Assembly: GCA_035629775.1 (NCBI GenBank)
Contig: DASPHG010000045.1
Span: 35,880 to 99,879, forward strand
Source: DASPHG01 sp035629775
Lineage (GTDB): Bacteria > Actinomycetota > Thermoleophilia > Solirubrobacterales > Thermoleophilaceae
Direction: 5' to 3'
DNA length: 64,000 nt
A program made the translations under genes and the position numbers. Below the pieces are notes generated by a model. The model was not told the DNA's origin and did no database searches. It worked only from the letters and a program-made list of their open reading frames with translations. Shown in pieces: positions 56,461 through 64,000 of this stretch. Position 1 is the first letter of the stretch. Each line of letters opens with the position of its first letter.

Positions 56461-57593
56461 GATTCTTGGCTCCCTTCAGCCTGAACGCCCTCTTCCGTGT
56501 CGCCTTCCTCGCCGACGATGTAGAGGTTGAGCTCCAGGCGCTCGTCCTTGGATTCGATCTCCTTGAAGATGCGCCGGACGTTCTTCTGGTCCGGCAGCTT
56601 GTGGTGGAAGAACACCTTTCGCGGCCCGACCTTCTTGATCGTGTTGACGCCGGTTCCCGCCGAGTCCAGCAGCTGCTTGACCGCGGCGGGGTGGGTCTGG
56701 CCGCGGACCATCGAGCCCTGGCCGAAGGACCGCACCGGCATCTGGCCCTCGTGCAGCGTGCCCCACTTCTCGATGATGTTGAGGAACGCCTGCTCGTGGC
56801 CGTACCCGTTGTTCCCGTCCTTGATCTCGTGGTCGCCGGTCGCACGACGGCGCAGGCGCATGATCTGGTCCATCGGCGCCACGTCCTTCGGGCAGACCTC
56901 GACGCACTGGAAGCAGTGCGTGCAGTCATAGATCCCGTGCGGATCCTCAGCGAGGTCCTTCAGGCGCTGCTCCTCCTGGCCGTCGCGCGGGTCGCCGACG
57001 AAGCGGTAGGCCTTCGCCAGTGCGGCCGGGCCGATGAACTCGGGATCGACCTCGAGCGACAGGCACGCCGACACGCAGGCGCCGCAGTGGATGCAGGCCA
57101 TCGCCTGGGTGATGTCGATCATCGACTCCTTCGGCACGATGTACTCGCGCTCGGGGGGCGGGCCGTCGGGCAGGAGCCACGGGACGACGCGCTGCACCTT
57201 CTTCCAGTGGACCGCGTCCATGTCGACGATCAGGTCCTTGAGGACGGGCATGTTGCCCATCGGCTCGACGACGATCGCCGTGCTCGTGTCCTCGGCCGAG
57301 GTGACGCCGTCCCGGTCCCCGAACTTGTGCTTCGCGTCCTCGGCGGCCTCGGAGATCAGCGTGTTGCAGGCGAGCCGCGAGCGGCCGTTGATCTTCACGC
57401 CGCACGAGCCGCAGATCGCGGCCTGGCACGAGCAACGGATCGCGAGCGAGCCGTCCTGGTCGCCCCGGACCTGGAGGATGCCGTCGAGGACGGAGCGCTC
57501 CGGGTCGAGCTCGACGTCGAACTCCTGCCAGTAGGCGGGCTCCCCCGATTCGGGGTCGAAGCGTCGGATCTTCAGTGCGTAGTTCTCGGCCAT
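56457..57593 (-). CDS. sdhB: Succinate dehydrogenase/fumarate reductase iron-sulfur subunit
   Basis: 378 residues, about 130 longer than usual. The plant-type ferredoxin domain has IRCSCQAAICGSCGVKINGR and ACNTL ([2Fe-2S]). The alpha-helical domain has ACIHCGACVSAC and CTHCFQCVEVCPKDV ([4Fe-4S]/[3Fe-4S] region). The C-terminal extension (about 260-378, GYGHEQAFLNIIEKWGTLHEGQ... NVRRIFKEIE) has no Cys and may contact the CCG subunit. It passes electrons from SdhA to the CCG subunit. ATGA overlap with the next gene and 7 bases from sdhA. Confidence 0.93.
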   Translation of the reverse strand: MAENYALKIRRFDPESGEPAYWQEFDVELDPERSVLDGILQVRGDQDGSLAIRCSCQAAICGSCGVKINGRSRLACNTLISEAAEDAKHKFGDRDGVTSAEDTSTAIVVEPMGNMPVLKDLIVDMDAVHWKKVQRVVPWLLPDGPPPEREYIVPKESMIDITQAMACIHCGACVSACLSLEVDPEFIGPAALAKAYRFVGDPRDGQEEQRLKDLAEDPHGIYDCTHCFQCVEVCPKDVAPMDQIMRLRRRATGDHEIKDGNNGYGHEQAFLNIIEKWGTLHEGQMPVRSFGQGSMVRGQTHPAAVKQLLDSAGTGVNTIKKVGPRKVFFHHKLPDQKNVRRIFKEIESKDERLELNLYIVGEEGDTEEGVQAEGSQES

Positions 57594-57600
57594 CTCAGTC

Positions 57601-59286
57601 TCAGTACGTACGTTCCTGTGGCTCCCACTGGGTCATCGTGACCTCGGAGTAGGAGATCTTTGGCTCATTCCCCTCGAGCGTGATGTTTATGTGCTTGAGC
57701 CACTCTTCGTCGTTGCGCTCGGGAAAGTCGGTCCGGAACTGGGCGCCGCGCGACTCCTTGCGCTCAATCGCGCCGACCACGACCGCCTCCGCGTTGTCGA
57801 GCATGAAGCCCAACTCGATGACGCCGAGCAGATCCTGGTTGAAGACCGTGCCCTTGTCGTCGATCGCGACCGTCTTCGCCTCCTCCTTCAGCCGGCGCAC
57901 GGTCTCGAGCGCCGTGTTGAGGCCGGCCTCGTCGCGGAAGACGGCGACGTACTTGTCCATCATCGAGCCCAGCTCGCGCTTGATCTCGGAGACGCGCCTG
58001 CCGCTGCGGTCGCGTCCGACGATGTCGCGGATCATCTTCGCCTCGTCGTCGAGCGACGCGCGCGAGGGCTGCGGCATCGCCATGGCCTTCGCGTGGTGCG
58101 CGGCGTCGCGCCCGGAGCGGCCGCCGAAGATGAGCGTGTCGAGCAGCGAGTTGGCGCCCAGGCGGTTGCCGCCGTGGACCGACACGCACGCCACCTCGCC
58201 CGCGGCGTAGAGCCCGGGCACGGACGTCTTGCCGTCCACGTCGGTCTTGACGCCGCCCATGACGTAGTGGTTGCCCGGCTTGATGTGGATCGGCTCCTTC
58301 GTGATGTCGACGCCGGCGAAGTCGCGGCCGACCATGACGATCTCGCGGAGCGCTTCGTGGATCCGCTTGCGCGGCACGACGGTGATGTCGAGGGCGACCG
58401 TGCCGTCGGGGAAGCCGCGCCCCTCGTTGATCTCGGTCTGCTCGGCGCGGGAGACCACGTCGCGCGAGGCGAGCTCCATCTTGTTCGGCGCGTACTTCTC
58501 CATGAAGCGCTCGCCCACGGCGTTGTAGAGGTGCGCGCCCTCGCCGCGGGCGCCTTCGGTGATGAGGATCCCGTTCCCGGCCAGCGTGGTCGGGTGGTAC
58601 TGGATCATCTCCATGTCCATCAGCGGGGCGCCGATGCGGTAGGCCTGCGCGATGCCGTCGCCCGTGCAGATCAGGGCGTTCGTCGTCGGCTTGAAGCACT
58701 GGCCGGCGCCGCCCGAGGCGAGGATCGTCGACTTGGCGGCGAACAGCTCCATCGAGCCGTCGCGGATGTTGCGCGCGATGGCGCCACAGCAGTTGCCCTC
58801 GTCGTCCTGCACGAGCGCGGTGACGAACCACTCCTCGTAGCGGTCGACGGTGCCGTGGGCCTTCATCAGCTGCTCGTAGAGCACATGAAGGAGGGCCTGG
58901 CCCGTGATGTCGGCGACGTAGTAGGTCCGCGCGGCGGACGCGCCGCCGAAGGCGCGGGTGCCCAGCAGGCCGGCCTCGTTGCGGTGGAAGGTGACGCCCT
59001 GGTGCTCGAGCCACAGCACCTCGTCGGGCGCCTCCCGGCACATGATCTCGATCGCGTCCTGGTCGCCGAGGTAGTCCGAGCCCTTGACGGTGTCGAACGC
59101 GTGCGACTCCCACGAGTCGTCGGGGTTCAGCGCGGCGTTGATCCCGCCGGCCGCCGCGTTGGAATGCGATCGCACGGGGTGGACCTTGCTCATGATCGCG
59201 ACGGTCGCCCCGGAGCGGGCGGCCGCGAGCGCTGCGCGCTGGCCGGCGAGGCCGGCTCCGATGATCAACACGTCGTGGGAGGGCAT
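57601..59286 (-). CDS. sdhA: Succinate dehydrogenase/fumarate reductase flavoprotein subunit
   Basis: 561 residues from ATG 59286. FAD motif DVLIIGAGLAGQRAALAAA, flavinylation His in VRSHSNAAAGGINAAL, substrate and proton-transfer residues in IQYHPTTLAGNGILITEGARGEGAHL and the Arg/His of HYVMGGVKTDVDG. C-terminal QGLY-like LYAAGEVACVSVHGGNRLGANSLLD. It oxidises succinate to fumarate. Longer in-frame starts lie upstream, but TAGACT eight bases before ATG 59286 indicates a leaderless mRNA starting there. Confidence 0.95.
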   Translation of the reverse strand: MPSHDVLIIGAGLAGQRAALAAARSGATVAIMSKVHPVRSHSNAAAGGINAALNPDDSWESHAFDTVKGSDYLGDQDAIEIMCREAPDEVLWLEHQGVTFHRNEAGLLGTRAFGGASAARTYYVADITGQALLHVLYEQLMKAHGTVDRYEEWFVTALVQDDEGNCCGAIARNIRDGSMELFAAKSTILASGGAGQCFKPTTNALICTGDGIAQAYRIGAPLMDMEMIQYHPTTLAGNGILITEGARGEGAHLYNAVGERFMEKYAPNKMELASRDVVSRAEQTEINEGRGFPDGTVALDITVVPRKRIHEALREIVMVGRDFAGVDITKEPIHIKPGNHYVMGGVKTDVDGKTSVPGLYAAGEVACVSVHGGNRLGANSLLDTLIFGGRSGRDAAHHAKAMAMPQPSRASLDDEAKMIRDIVGRDRSGRRVSEIKRELGSMMDKYVAVFRDEAGLNTALETVRRLKEEAKTVAIDDKGTVFNQDLLGVIELGFMLDNAEAVVVGAIERKESRGAQFRTDFPERNDEEWLKHINITLEGNEPKISYSEVTMTQWEPQERTY

Positions 59287-59294
59287 GGCGGATG

Positions 59295-59300
59295 AGTCTA
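59295..59300 (-). promoter_or_regulatory. -10 box TAGACT of the sdhA operon (leaderless)
   Basis: On the minus strand TAGACT is followed by eight bases and then ATG 59286. It decides the sdhA start. Confidence 0.5.
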
Positions 59301-59386
59301 TTGGCGGTACGGGCTCGAACGCCTCCAGGGCCAGGGGGCGGTTTCGGTGCGGCACGCCGCCGCTCCCGTCATATTGGGGGACGAAC

Positions 59387-59779
59387 ATGACCCAAGGCCC
59401 CACCCAGCGCCCGGTGCGGGTGCTCGTCGTCGACGACCACGCCGACGTGCGCTTCCTCGTGCGCGCGATCCTCCAGGACGCGGGCCCCGACGTGGCCTAC
59501 GCGGGCGAGGCCGCCAGCGCCGGGGAGGCCGTCGAGGCGCTGGACGCGCTCGAGCCCGACGTCGTCGTCCTCGACGCGAGGATGCCCGCCGTCGACGGCT
59601 TCGAGGCGGCCGCCATGCTGCTCGAGCGCCGCCCGGGCCTCCCGATCCTCCTGTGCTCGGCGATCGTCGACGAGGAGATCCGCTCGCGGGCCGCCGCCGC
59701 CGGCATCACCGCCTGCCTGTCCAAGGACCACTTCGAGGCCATCCCGCGGGTGGCCCGGGAGCTCGCGGGGCGTTCCTAG
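59387..59779 (+). CDS. Stand-alone response regulator receiver domain protein
   Basis: 130 residues. Receiver domain only: VLVVDDHADVRFLVRAIL with the acidic pair, phosphoacceptor Asp in VVVLDARMPAVDGF, LLCSAIVDE at the Thr/Ser position, and Lys in ACLSKDHFEA. No output domain and no kinase gene nearby. TTGGGGGA precedes the ATG by six bases. It is divergent from sdhA with about 100 bases between. Confidence 0.88.
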   Translation: MTQGPTQRPVRVLVVDDHADVRFLVRAILQDAGPDVAYAGEAASAGEAVEALDALEPDVVVLDARMPAVDGFEAAAMLLERRPGLPILLCSAIVDEEIRSRAAAAGITACLSKDHFEAIPRVARELAGRS

Positions 59780-60033
59780 GGCGCCAGGTCAACTGCTCTG
59801 GGTGGGGAGGTGGAGGGGCCGGCCGCGCCACCTGCTCCGGCCCCCGTGACGCGCGACGCCTCGAGCCCGCATACGGGGCCCAACCGAGCGCGCGTTCTCG
59901 GCAAGGCGGCGGGGTCCCGATCAGGCCCCACCACGGGGCCTCAGAGAGACGGCGTCGCGGACCGGGCCGGGGACCGGCGCCACCGCCGGCTCCCCCGCGT
60001 CTCCACCCAGCGCCGTTGACGTTCGCGCCCTCG

Positions 60034-61191
60034 CTACGAGGCGCGAGGAGCCAGGCGAGCCTGCAGGGCCCGAGACACCTGCTCGAGCGTGACCACTCCC
60101 TGCAGGCGGCCGTCGGCGTCGACGGCCATCAGCGCGCCGAGGCGGCGCAGGGGCTCCGAGCCGAGCAGCGCCTCGAGCGGCGCGTCGTCGCGGACCTCGG
60201 CGGTGTCGGCGGCGAGGTCGCGGACCGCCGCCTCGCTGTGCTCGAGCGCCGCGGACTCGACCGCGGCGCGGTGGGCGATGCCGGCGTAGCGACCGTCGGG
60301 CTCGACGACCGCGAACCACGGCCAGCCCTGGTAGCGCAGGAAGAACTCCTCGTAGGCGCGCTGCACCGGCAGGTCGGCCGGGAGCGTCACGGGCTCGGCG
60401 TCCATGATGTCGGCGACCGTGACGCCCTCCAGGCGCGAGGTGACGGCGGTCTGCAGGACGGCCGAGCGGGCCGACTGCCACAGCAGGTAGCCGAGGACGG
60501 CGAGCCAGATGCCGTCGTAGGGATTGCCCGAGAACGCCAGGAAGAGGCCGAAGCCCATCAGCAGCACCGCGAAGGCCTGGCCCACCCAGCCCGCGAGCCG
60601 CGTGGCGCGCTCCCGGTCGCCCGTGATCTTCCAGACCGCGGCGCGGGCGATCCGGCCGCCGTCGAGCGGGAACGCCGGCACGAGGTTGAACACCAGCAGC
60701 ACCGCGTTCATCGTCACGAGGAAGGAGACGAGCAGCAGCGCGGCGTCCGAGGGAGCGGCCCCGCCGAGCTTGGCGGCCTCCAAGAAGTCGTCCGAGCCCG
60801 CGAGCGCGACCCCGATCGCACTGCCCACGAACACGATGCCGAGCGTCACGAGCGGCCCGGCGACCGCGACGAAGAACTCCTTGCCGGGCGTGTCGGTGTC
60901 CCGGCTCATCTTCATCACGCCGCCGAAGAAGAAGAGGTCGATCCCGGTCACCTCGATGCCCGAGCGCCGCGCGGCGAGGGCGTGCCCGAGCTCGTGCAGC
61001 ACGATCGAGCCGAAGAACAGGACGGCCGCGCCGACCGCGGCCGCGTACCCGCTCGTCTGGTCGCCGAGGATCGTCGTGAAGCTCCCCGACAACACGAAGA
61101 TGAACAGGAACAGGATCAGGAACCACGAGACGTTGACCCCGATCCGGATCCCGAGGATCCGCCCGAGCTGGAATGAGCTTCCTCCGAGCAC
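60034..61191 (-). CDS. Site-2 protease family membrane metalloprotease with CBS domains
   Basis: 385 residues from GTG 61191. The zinc site H66-E-L-G-H70 in VLHELGHALAARRSGI and the third ligand region NLVPAFPLDGGRI mark an M50B intramembrane protease (SpoIVFB/Rip3-like). Five to six TM helices are present. The C-terminal 130 residues hold a CBS pair (VTVADIMDAEPVTLPADLPVQRAYEEF... and LRRLGALMAVDADGRLQGVVTLEQV) that may sense adenine nucleotides. It probably cleaves a membrane-bound regulator. The start has GGGGATAG only a few bases upstream, so it is somewhat uncertain. Confidence 0.9.
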   Translation of the reverse strand: MLGGSSFQLGRILGIRIGVNVSWFLILFLFIFVLSGSFTTILGDQTSGYAAAVGAAVLFFGSIVLHELGHALAARRSGIEVTGIDLFFFGGVMKMSRDTDTPGKEFFVAVAGPLVTLGIVFVGSAIGVALAGSDDFLEAAKLGGAAPSDAALLLVSFLVTMNAVLLVFNLVPAFPLDGGRIARAAVWKITGDRERATRLAGWVGQAFAVLLMGFGLFLAFSGNPYDGIWLAVLGYLLWQSARSAVLQTAVTSRLEGVTVADIMDAEPVTLPADLPVQRAYEEFFLRYQGWPWFAVVEPDGRYAGIAHRAAVESAALEHSEAAVRDLAADTAEVRDDAPLEALLGSEPLRRLGALMAVDADGRLQGVVTLEQVSRALQARLAPRAS

Positions 61192-61278
61192 CTATCCCCA
61201 AGAGTCGCATAGCATCGCCCGCCGAACTGTGAGCGAGGCGGATAAACGGCTGCTCATGACAGAGGAGAAGATCGCCTG

Positions 61279-62265
61279 ATGGCTGAACCCAAGATCGTGA
61301 CCGTCACCGGCGCGGCGGGCCAGATCGGCTACGCGCTGCTGTTCCGGATCGCGTCGGGGCAGATGCTCGGCCCCGACCAGCCCGTCCAGCTGCGCCTGCT
61401 GGAGATCCGCGACGCCGTGAAGGCCGCCGAGGGCACGGCCATGGAGCTCGACGACTGCGCCTTCCCGCTTCTCGCCGGCATCGACATCACCGACGACGCG
61501 ACCGCGGCCTTCGACGGCGTCAACGTGGCGCTGCTCGTGGGCGCGCGCCCGCGCACGAAGGGCATGGAGCGCGCGGACCTGCTGGAGGCCAACGGCGGCA
61601 TCTTCAAGCCCCAGGGCGAGGCCATCAACGCCGGCGCCGCGGACGACGTGAAGGTGCTCGTGGTCGGCAACCCGGCCAACACGAACGCGCTGATCGCCAT
61701 GAGCGCCGCCCCGGACGTCCCGCGCGAGCGCTTCACGGCGATGACCCGGCTCGACCACAACCGCGCGATCGCCCAGCTCGCGAAGAAGTCGGGCGCCGCC
61801 GTGTCGGACATCACCAACATGACGGTGTGGGGGAATCACTCACCTTCCATGTTCCCCGATCTGTTCAACGCCAAGGTGGGCGGCCGCAACGCCGCCGAGG
61901 TGGTCGACGACGAGCGCTGGTACGCCGACGACTACATCCCCACGGTCGGCAAGCGCGGCGCCGCGATCATCGAGGCGCGGGGCGCCTCCTCGGCCGCCTC
62001 GGCCGCCAACGCGGCGGTCGACCACGTGCACGACTGGGCGCTCGGCACCCCGGACGGTGACTGGGTCTCCATGGCCGTGCCGTCCGACGGCTCCTACGGC
62101 GTGCCGGAGGGGATCATCTCCTCCTTCGCCTGCACCTGCTCGGGCGGGGAGTACTCGATCGTCGAGGGCCTCGAGGTGAACGACTTCGCGCAGCAGCGGA
62201 TCGACGCCACGGTCGCCGAGCTCCAGGAGGAGCGGGCCGCGGTGGAGAAGCTGGGCCTGGTCTAG
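61279..62265 (+). CDS. mdh: Malate dehydrogenase
   Basis: 328 residues of the cytosolic-type (GAAGQIGY) MDH group. NAD motif VTVTGAAGQIGYALLFRI, substrate Arg in GARPRTKGMERADLL, VVGNPANTNALI, Asp/Arg in MTRLDHNRAIAQLA and catalytic His in VWGNHSPSMFPD. It interconverts malate and oxaloacetate in the TCA cycle, complementing the succinate dehydrogenase operon nearby. AGAGGAGAAG lies 9 bases before the ATG. Confidence 0.96.
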   Translation: MAEPKIVTVTGAAGQIGYALLFRIASGQMLGPDQPVQLRLLEIRDAVKAAEGTAMELDDCAFPLLAGIDITDDATAAFDGVNVALLVGARPRTKGMERADLLEANGGIFKPQGEAINAGAADDVKVLVVGNPANTNALIAMSAAPDVPRERFTAMTRLDHNRAIAQLAKKSGAAVSDITNMTVWGNHSPSMFPDLFNAKVGGRNAAEVVDDERWYADDYIPTVGKRGAAIIEARGASSAASAANAAVDHVHDWALGTPDGDWVSMAVPSDGSYGVPEGIISSFACTCSGGEYSIVEGLEVNDFAQQRIDATVAELQEERAAVEKLGLV

Positions 62266-62273
62266 AAGTGACT

Positions 62274-62304
62274 TCGGGGCGGCCCGACGAGCGGGCCGCC
62301 CCGA
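62274..62304 (+). terminator. Perfect 13-bp hairpin after mdh
   Basis: TCGGGGCGGCCCG and CGGGCCGCCCCGA pair perfectly around ACGAG. No T-run follows. Convergent with the winged-helix gene, so it may end transcripts from both sides or protect 3' ends. Confidence 0.6.
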
Positions 62305-62327
62305 TACACGGAACTAAGTGGTGAGTT

Positions 62328-62729
62328 TCACTCACCTCGGGCGTGCCATCCACGCCCGGACTTCGTCACCTTGCCCTCGTCGGCGAGGGTCGGCATGACG
62401 CGGTACAGGTAGTTCTGCTTGATCCCCATCGCCTCCGCGAGCTCGGGGATGGTGATGCCGGGACGGGCCTTCACGAGCTCGAGCGCCTGGATGGCGCGGG
62501 TTCCGCTCCCGCGCGGGCGCCCGCGGCGACCGCCGCCCGAGCCGCCGCTGCGCCGCCGCCGGGCCGGGGCGGATCCGGACGACGACGAGGAGGCGCGCGC
62601 GCCGTTGGAGCCGACGCCCGAGAGCGCTCGCTCGGCCGCCTCGAGCCGGGTGTACTCCTCGACCAACGGTTTCAGCTCTTTCAAGCGCGCCTGGATCTCC
62701 TTGCGCTTCTCGTCGAGGAAGTCTGCCAT
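62328..62729 (-). CDS. Coiled-coil / basic linker / winged-helix DNA-binding protein
   Basis: 133 residues. An N-terminal coiled coil (DEKRKEIQARLKELKPLVEE, about residues 5-35) is followed by a low-complexity Ser/Ala and Arg/Gly stretch with an AT-hook-like GRRGRPRG. The C-terminal winged helix has ALELVKARPGITIPELAEAM and YRVMPTLADEGKVTKSGRGW. It could be a nucleoid-associated or regulatory protein that dimerises through the coil. AAAGG upstream is a weak ribosome site. Confidence 0.8.
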   Translation of the reverse strand: MADFLDEKRKEIQARLKELKPLVEEYTRLEAAERALSGVGSNGARASSSSSGSAPARRRRSGGSGGGRRGRPRGSGTRAIQALELVKARPGITIPELAEAMGIKQNYLYRVMPTLADEGKVTKSGRGWHARGE

Positions 62730-62769
62730 CTGCGGGGCCTTTCGTCGGTCTCCTTGCAGACGACTCTAC

Positions 62770-63543
62770 TCACTTACCAGTGAATGTGGCCTTGCCCGGT
62801 CCGTTCTGCAGGAAACTCTGCACCGCATTTCGTGAATCGTCCGTTTCGAACAGGTGAGAGGTGAGCGCCGCGGTGCGCTCGTCGGCGCCGCGCGTCCCGT
62901 GATCCGCCTGTGCGCGGACGATCGCCTTGGTGGCGGCGTGGGCGACCGTAGGCCCCGCGGCGAGCTCGGCCGCCAGCGCCCGCGCGCCGTCGAGCAGCTC
63001 GTCCTCGGCCACCACGCGATTGACGACGCCCCAGGCGTGCAGGGTGGCCGCGTCGTAGAGCGCCCCGGAGTAGACGAACTCGCGTGCGCGTGCCGTGCCG
63101 GCGCGCTCGGCCATCCGCTGCGTGCCACCCATGAGCGGCGTGATCCCCACCACCTTCTCCACCAGTCCGAAGCGCGCACCCTCGGCAGCCCACAGCAGGT
63201 CGCACGCGAGTGACAGCTCCAGCCCTGCGGTGAGGCACAGGCCGTGCACGGCCGCGATGGTCGGGAAGGGCATGTCCTCGAGCGTGTGGGCGAGCTCGAG
63301 GAGGGAGGCCGTGAGCGCGTCGGCGGCCGGGATGTCGAGCCCCTCGAAGACGTGCACGTCCACGCCCGCGGTGAACACCTTGCCCTCGGCGCGGATCAGC
63401 AGCGCGCGCGGCGCGGCCGCGGCGGCCTCGTCGACGGCGGTGCGCAGCTCGGACATGAGCGTGGCGTCGAACAGGTTCAGCGGCGGGTTGGAGAGCACGA
63501 TCTCCCCGACGTCGCCCTGGGTCTCGTAGCGTGCGTGTGGCAT
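62770..63543 (-). CDS. Enoyl-CoA hydratase/isomerase family protein
   Basis: 257 residues of the crotonase fold. VGEIVLSNPPLNLFDATLMSEL, RALLIRAEGKVFTAGVDVHVF (oxyanion hole AGVD), AAVHGLCLTAGLELSLACDLLWA (second oxyanion Gly), and the FGLVEKVVGITPLMGG substrate loop. One of the two usual catalytic Glu positions is E in GLVEKVVG; the other is replaced in GLCLTAGLEL. It may therefore be an isomerase or a non-hydratase member. TAGCGT lies seven bases before the ATG. Confidence 0.9.
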   Translation of the reverse strand: MPHARYETQGDVGEIVLSNPPLNLFDATLMSELRTAVDEAAAAAPRALLIRAEGKVFTAGVDVHVFEGLDIPAADALTASLLELAHTLEDMPFPTIAAVHGLCLTAGLELSLACDLLWAAEGARFGLVEKVVGITPLMGGTQRMAERAGTARAREFVYSGALYDAATLHAWGVVNRVVAEDELLDGARALAAELAAGPTVAHAATKAIVRAQADHGTRGADERTAALTSHLFETDDSRNAVQSFLQNGPGKATFTGK

Positions 63544-63550
63544 GCGCGAG

Positions 63551-63556
63551 ACGCTA
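63551..63556 (-). promoter_or_regulatory. -10 box TAGCGT of the enoyl-CoA hydratase gene (leaderless)
   Basis: On the minus strand TAGCGT is followed by seven bases and then ATG 63543. It overlaps the 3' end of the SRPBCC gene. Confidence 0.45.
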
Positions 63557-64000
63557 GCGCTGCTCGAGCAGCGCCTTCAGCCGCGCGAGCGAGCGGTTCG
63601 CTTCACGCTGCGGGACGCCTCCGACGAGCACGCGCGAGGCCGCCGAGCCGAGGAACCCGCCTGGCGCCTTGAACTCGTTCTCGTACTCGAAGTGGGTCCC
63701 GCCGTTGCGGTCGGAGAGCTTGTAGGCCGTCCGCGCGTAGGAGTGGGCGGGACCGCGCCCCTCCCAGGTGGCCGACACGTCGGGCTCGTACTCCGTCAAC
63801 TTCCATTTCACCTTGAAGTTCGCCCCGCGCAGGCACAGGGTCTGCTCCATCCCGTAGCCCTCGTGCAGCCGGCCGCCGTCGGAGTCGTTGACCTTGCGGT
63901 GGATCGTCACCCACTCGTCGAGGCGGGCGGGATCCAGCATCGTCTCGAAGACCTCGGTGCGCGGGGCGTTGATGTCGATCGATGCGGTGACGAGCGTCAT
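63554..64000 (-). CDS. SRPBCC/START-fold lipid- or ligand-binding protein
   Basis: 148 residues, complete; its ATG is the last base triplet of the window, so its upstream region is not visible. TLVTASIDINAPRTEVFETMLDPARLDEWV is the SRPBCC opening (CoxG/polyketide-cyclase-like), with the helix-grip continuation VKWKLTEYEPDVSATWEGRG and the long C-terminal helix PQREANRSLARLKALLEQ. It binds a hydrophobic ligand; the ligand is unknown. Confidence 0.85.
   Translation of the reverse strand: MTLVTASIDINAPRTEVFETMLDPARLDEWVTIHRKVNDSDGGRLHEGYGMEQTLCLRGANFKVKWKLTEYEPDVSATWEGRGPAHSYARTAYKLSDRNGGTHFEYENEFKAPGGFLGSAASRVLVGGVPQREANRSLARLKALLEQR

Noticed and set aside
55265..56929. Minus-strand frame (554 codons) overlapping the sdhB/CCG genes in another frame
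   Set aside because: Out-of-frame shadow; the true frames carry all iron-sulfur and Nudix motifs.
59780..60033. Possible gene in the spacer between the receiver protein and the site-2 protease
   Set aside because: Frames here are short and of shadow composition, with no start support; only GC-rich short repeats are visible.
1..64000. CRISPR arrays, insertion sequences, integrase or attachment sites
   Set aside because: No regularly spaced repeats, transposase motifs or terminal inverted repeats were seen; the tRNA genes show no adjacent integrase or duplicated 3' end.

Overview
The window is about 64 kb of high-GC, gene-dense chromosome from an actinobacterium. The best guess is the class Thermoleophilia (Solirubrobacterales/Gaiellales type). 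The basis is GC content, actinobacterial families (DUF7144, DUF6325, SHOCT, DUF4333, AbiEi/DUF559 proteins), two exported proteins opening with an LFIALGG-type hydrophobic start, and Arg-rich C-termini on secreted proteins. This placement is inference; no 16S gene is present. No prophage, insertion sequence or CRISPR array is visible.

Layout. 1-14.8 kb: a cell-envelope and stress neighbourhood. It holds three DUF7144 membrane proteins, DUF1269 and DUF6325 proteins, four SHOCT/PLDc_N-type small membrane or soluble proteins, HdeD, RDD, AI-2E permease, K+ channel, a drug-efflux MFS, a metallo-beta-lactamase-fold hydrolase, and a NarL-type histidine kinase with two response regulators. 14.8-23.2 kb: exported proteins (two tandem LVIVD-repeat proteins, a CSLREA/beta-helix/RTX-like protein, a repeat-rich exported protein, an SGNH protein) and an AbiEi/DUF559 protein. 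23.2-30.8 kb: a minus-strand operon (multi-TM protein, Baeyer-Villiger-type monooxygenase, penicillin-acylase-family Ntn hydrolase, SDR) facing a MerR regulator across a palindromic operator. 30.8-43.6 kb: a ceramidase-like protein, small membrane proteins, two metalloproteases, an ECF sigma factor, methyltransferase, SGNH protein, LPXTG protein, lytic transglycosylase, a degenerate polysaccharide deacetylase and tRNA-Ser(GGA).

43.6-55.2 kb is the housekeeping core: tRNA-Val(CAC), large-type SRP RNA, dnaX, ybaB, a GNAT gene, recR, then lysC-asd with its own terminator. 55.2-64 kb is central metabolism: a type-E succinate dehydrogenase (sdhA, sdhB and a CCG-domain subunit), Nudix hydrolase, receiver protein, site-2 protease, malate dehydrogenase, a coiled-coil/winged-helix DNA-binding protein, enoyl-CoA hydratase and an SRPBCC protein.

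A theme across the window is translation without a leader. Many first-in-operon genes have no Shine-Dalgarno sequence but carry a TANNNT box 6-8 bases before the start codon. The same spacing separates a TAGGCT box from the structurally defined 5' end of the SRP RNA. At three divergent gene pairs the two opposed -10 boxes share a single TA step. Downstream operon genes instead use ATGA/TGATG overlaps or Shine-Dalgarno sites.
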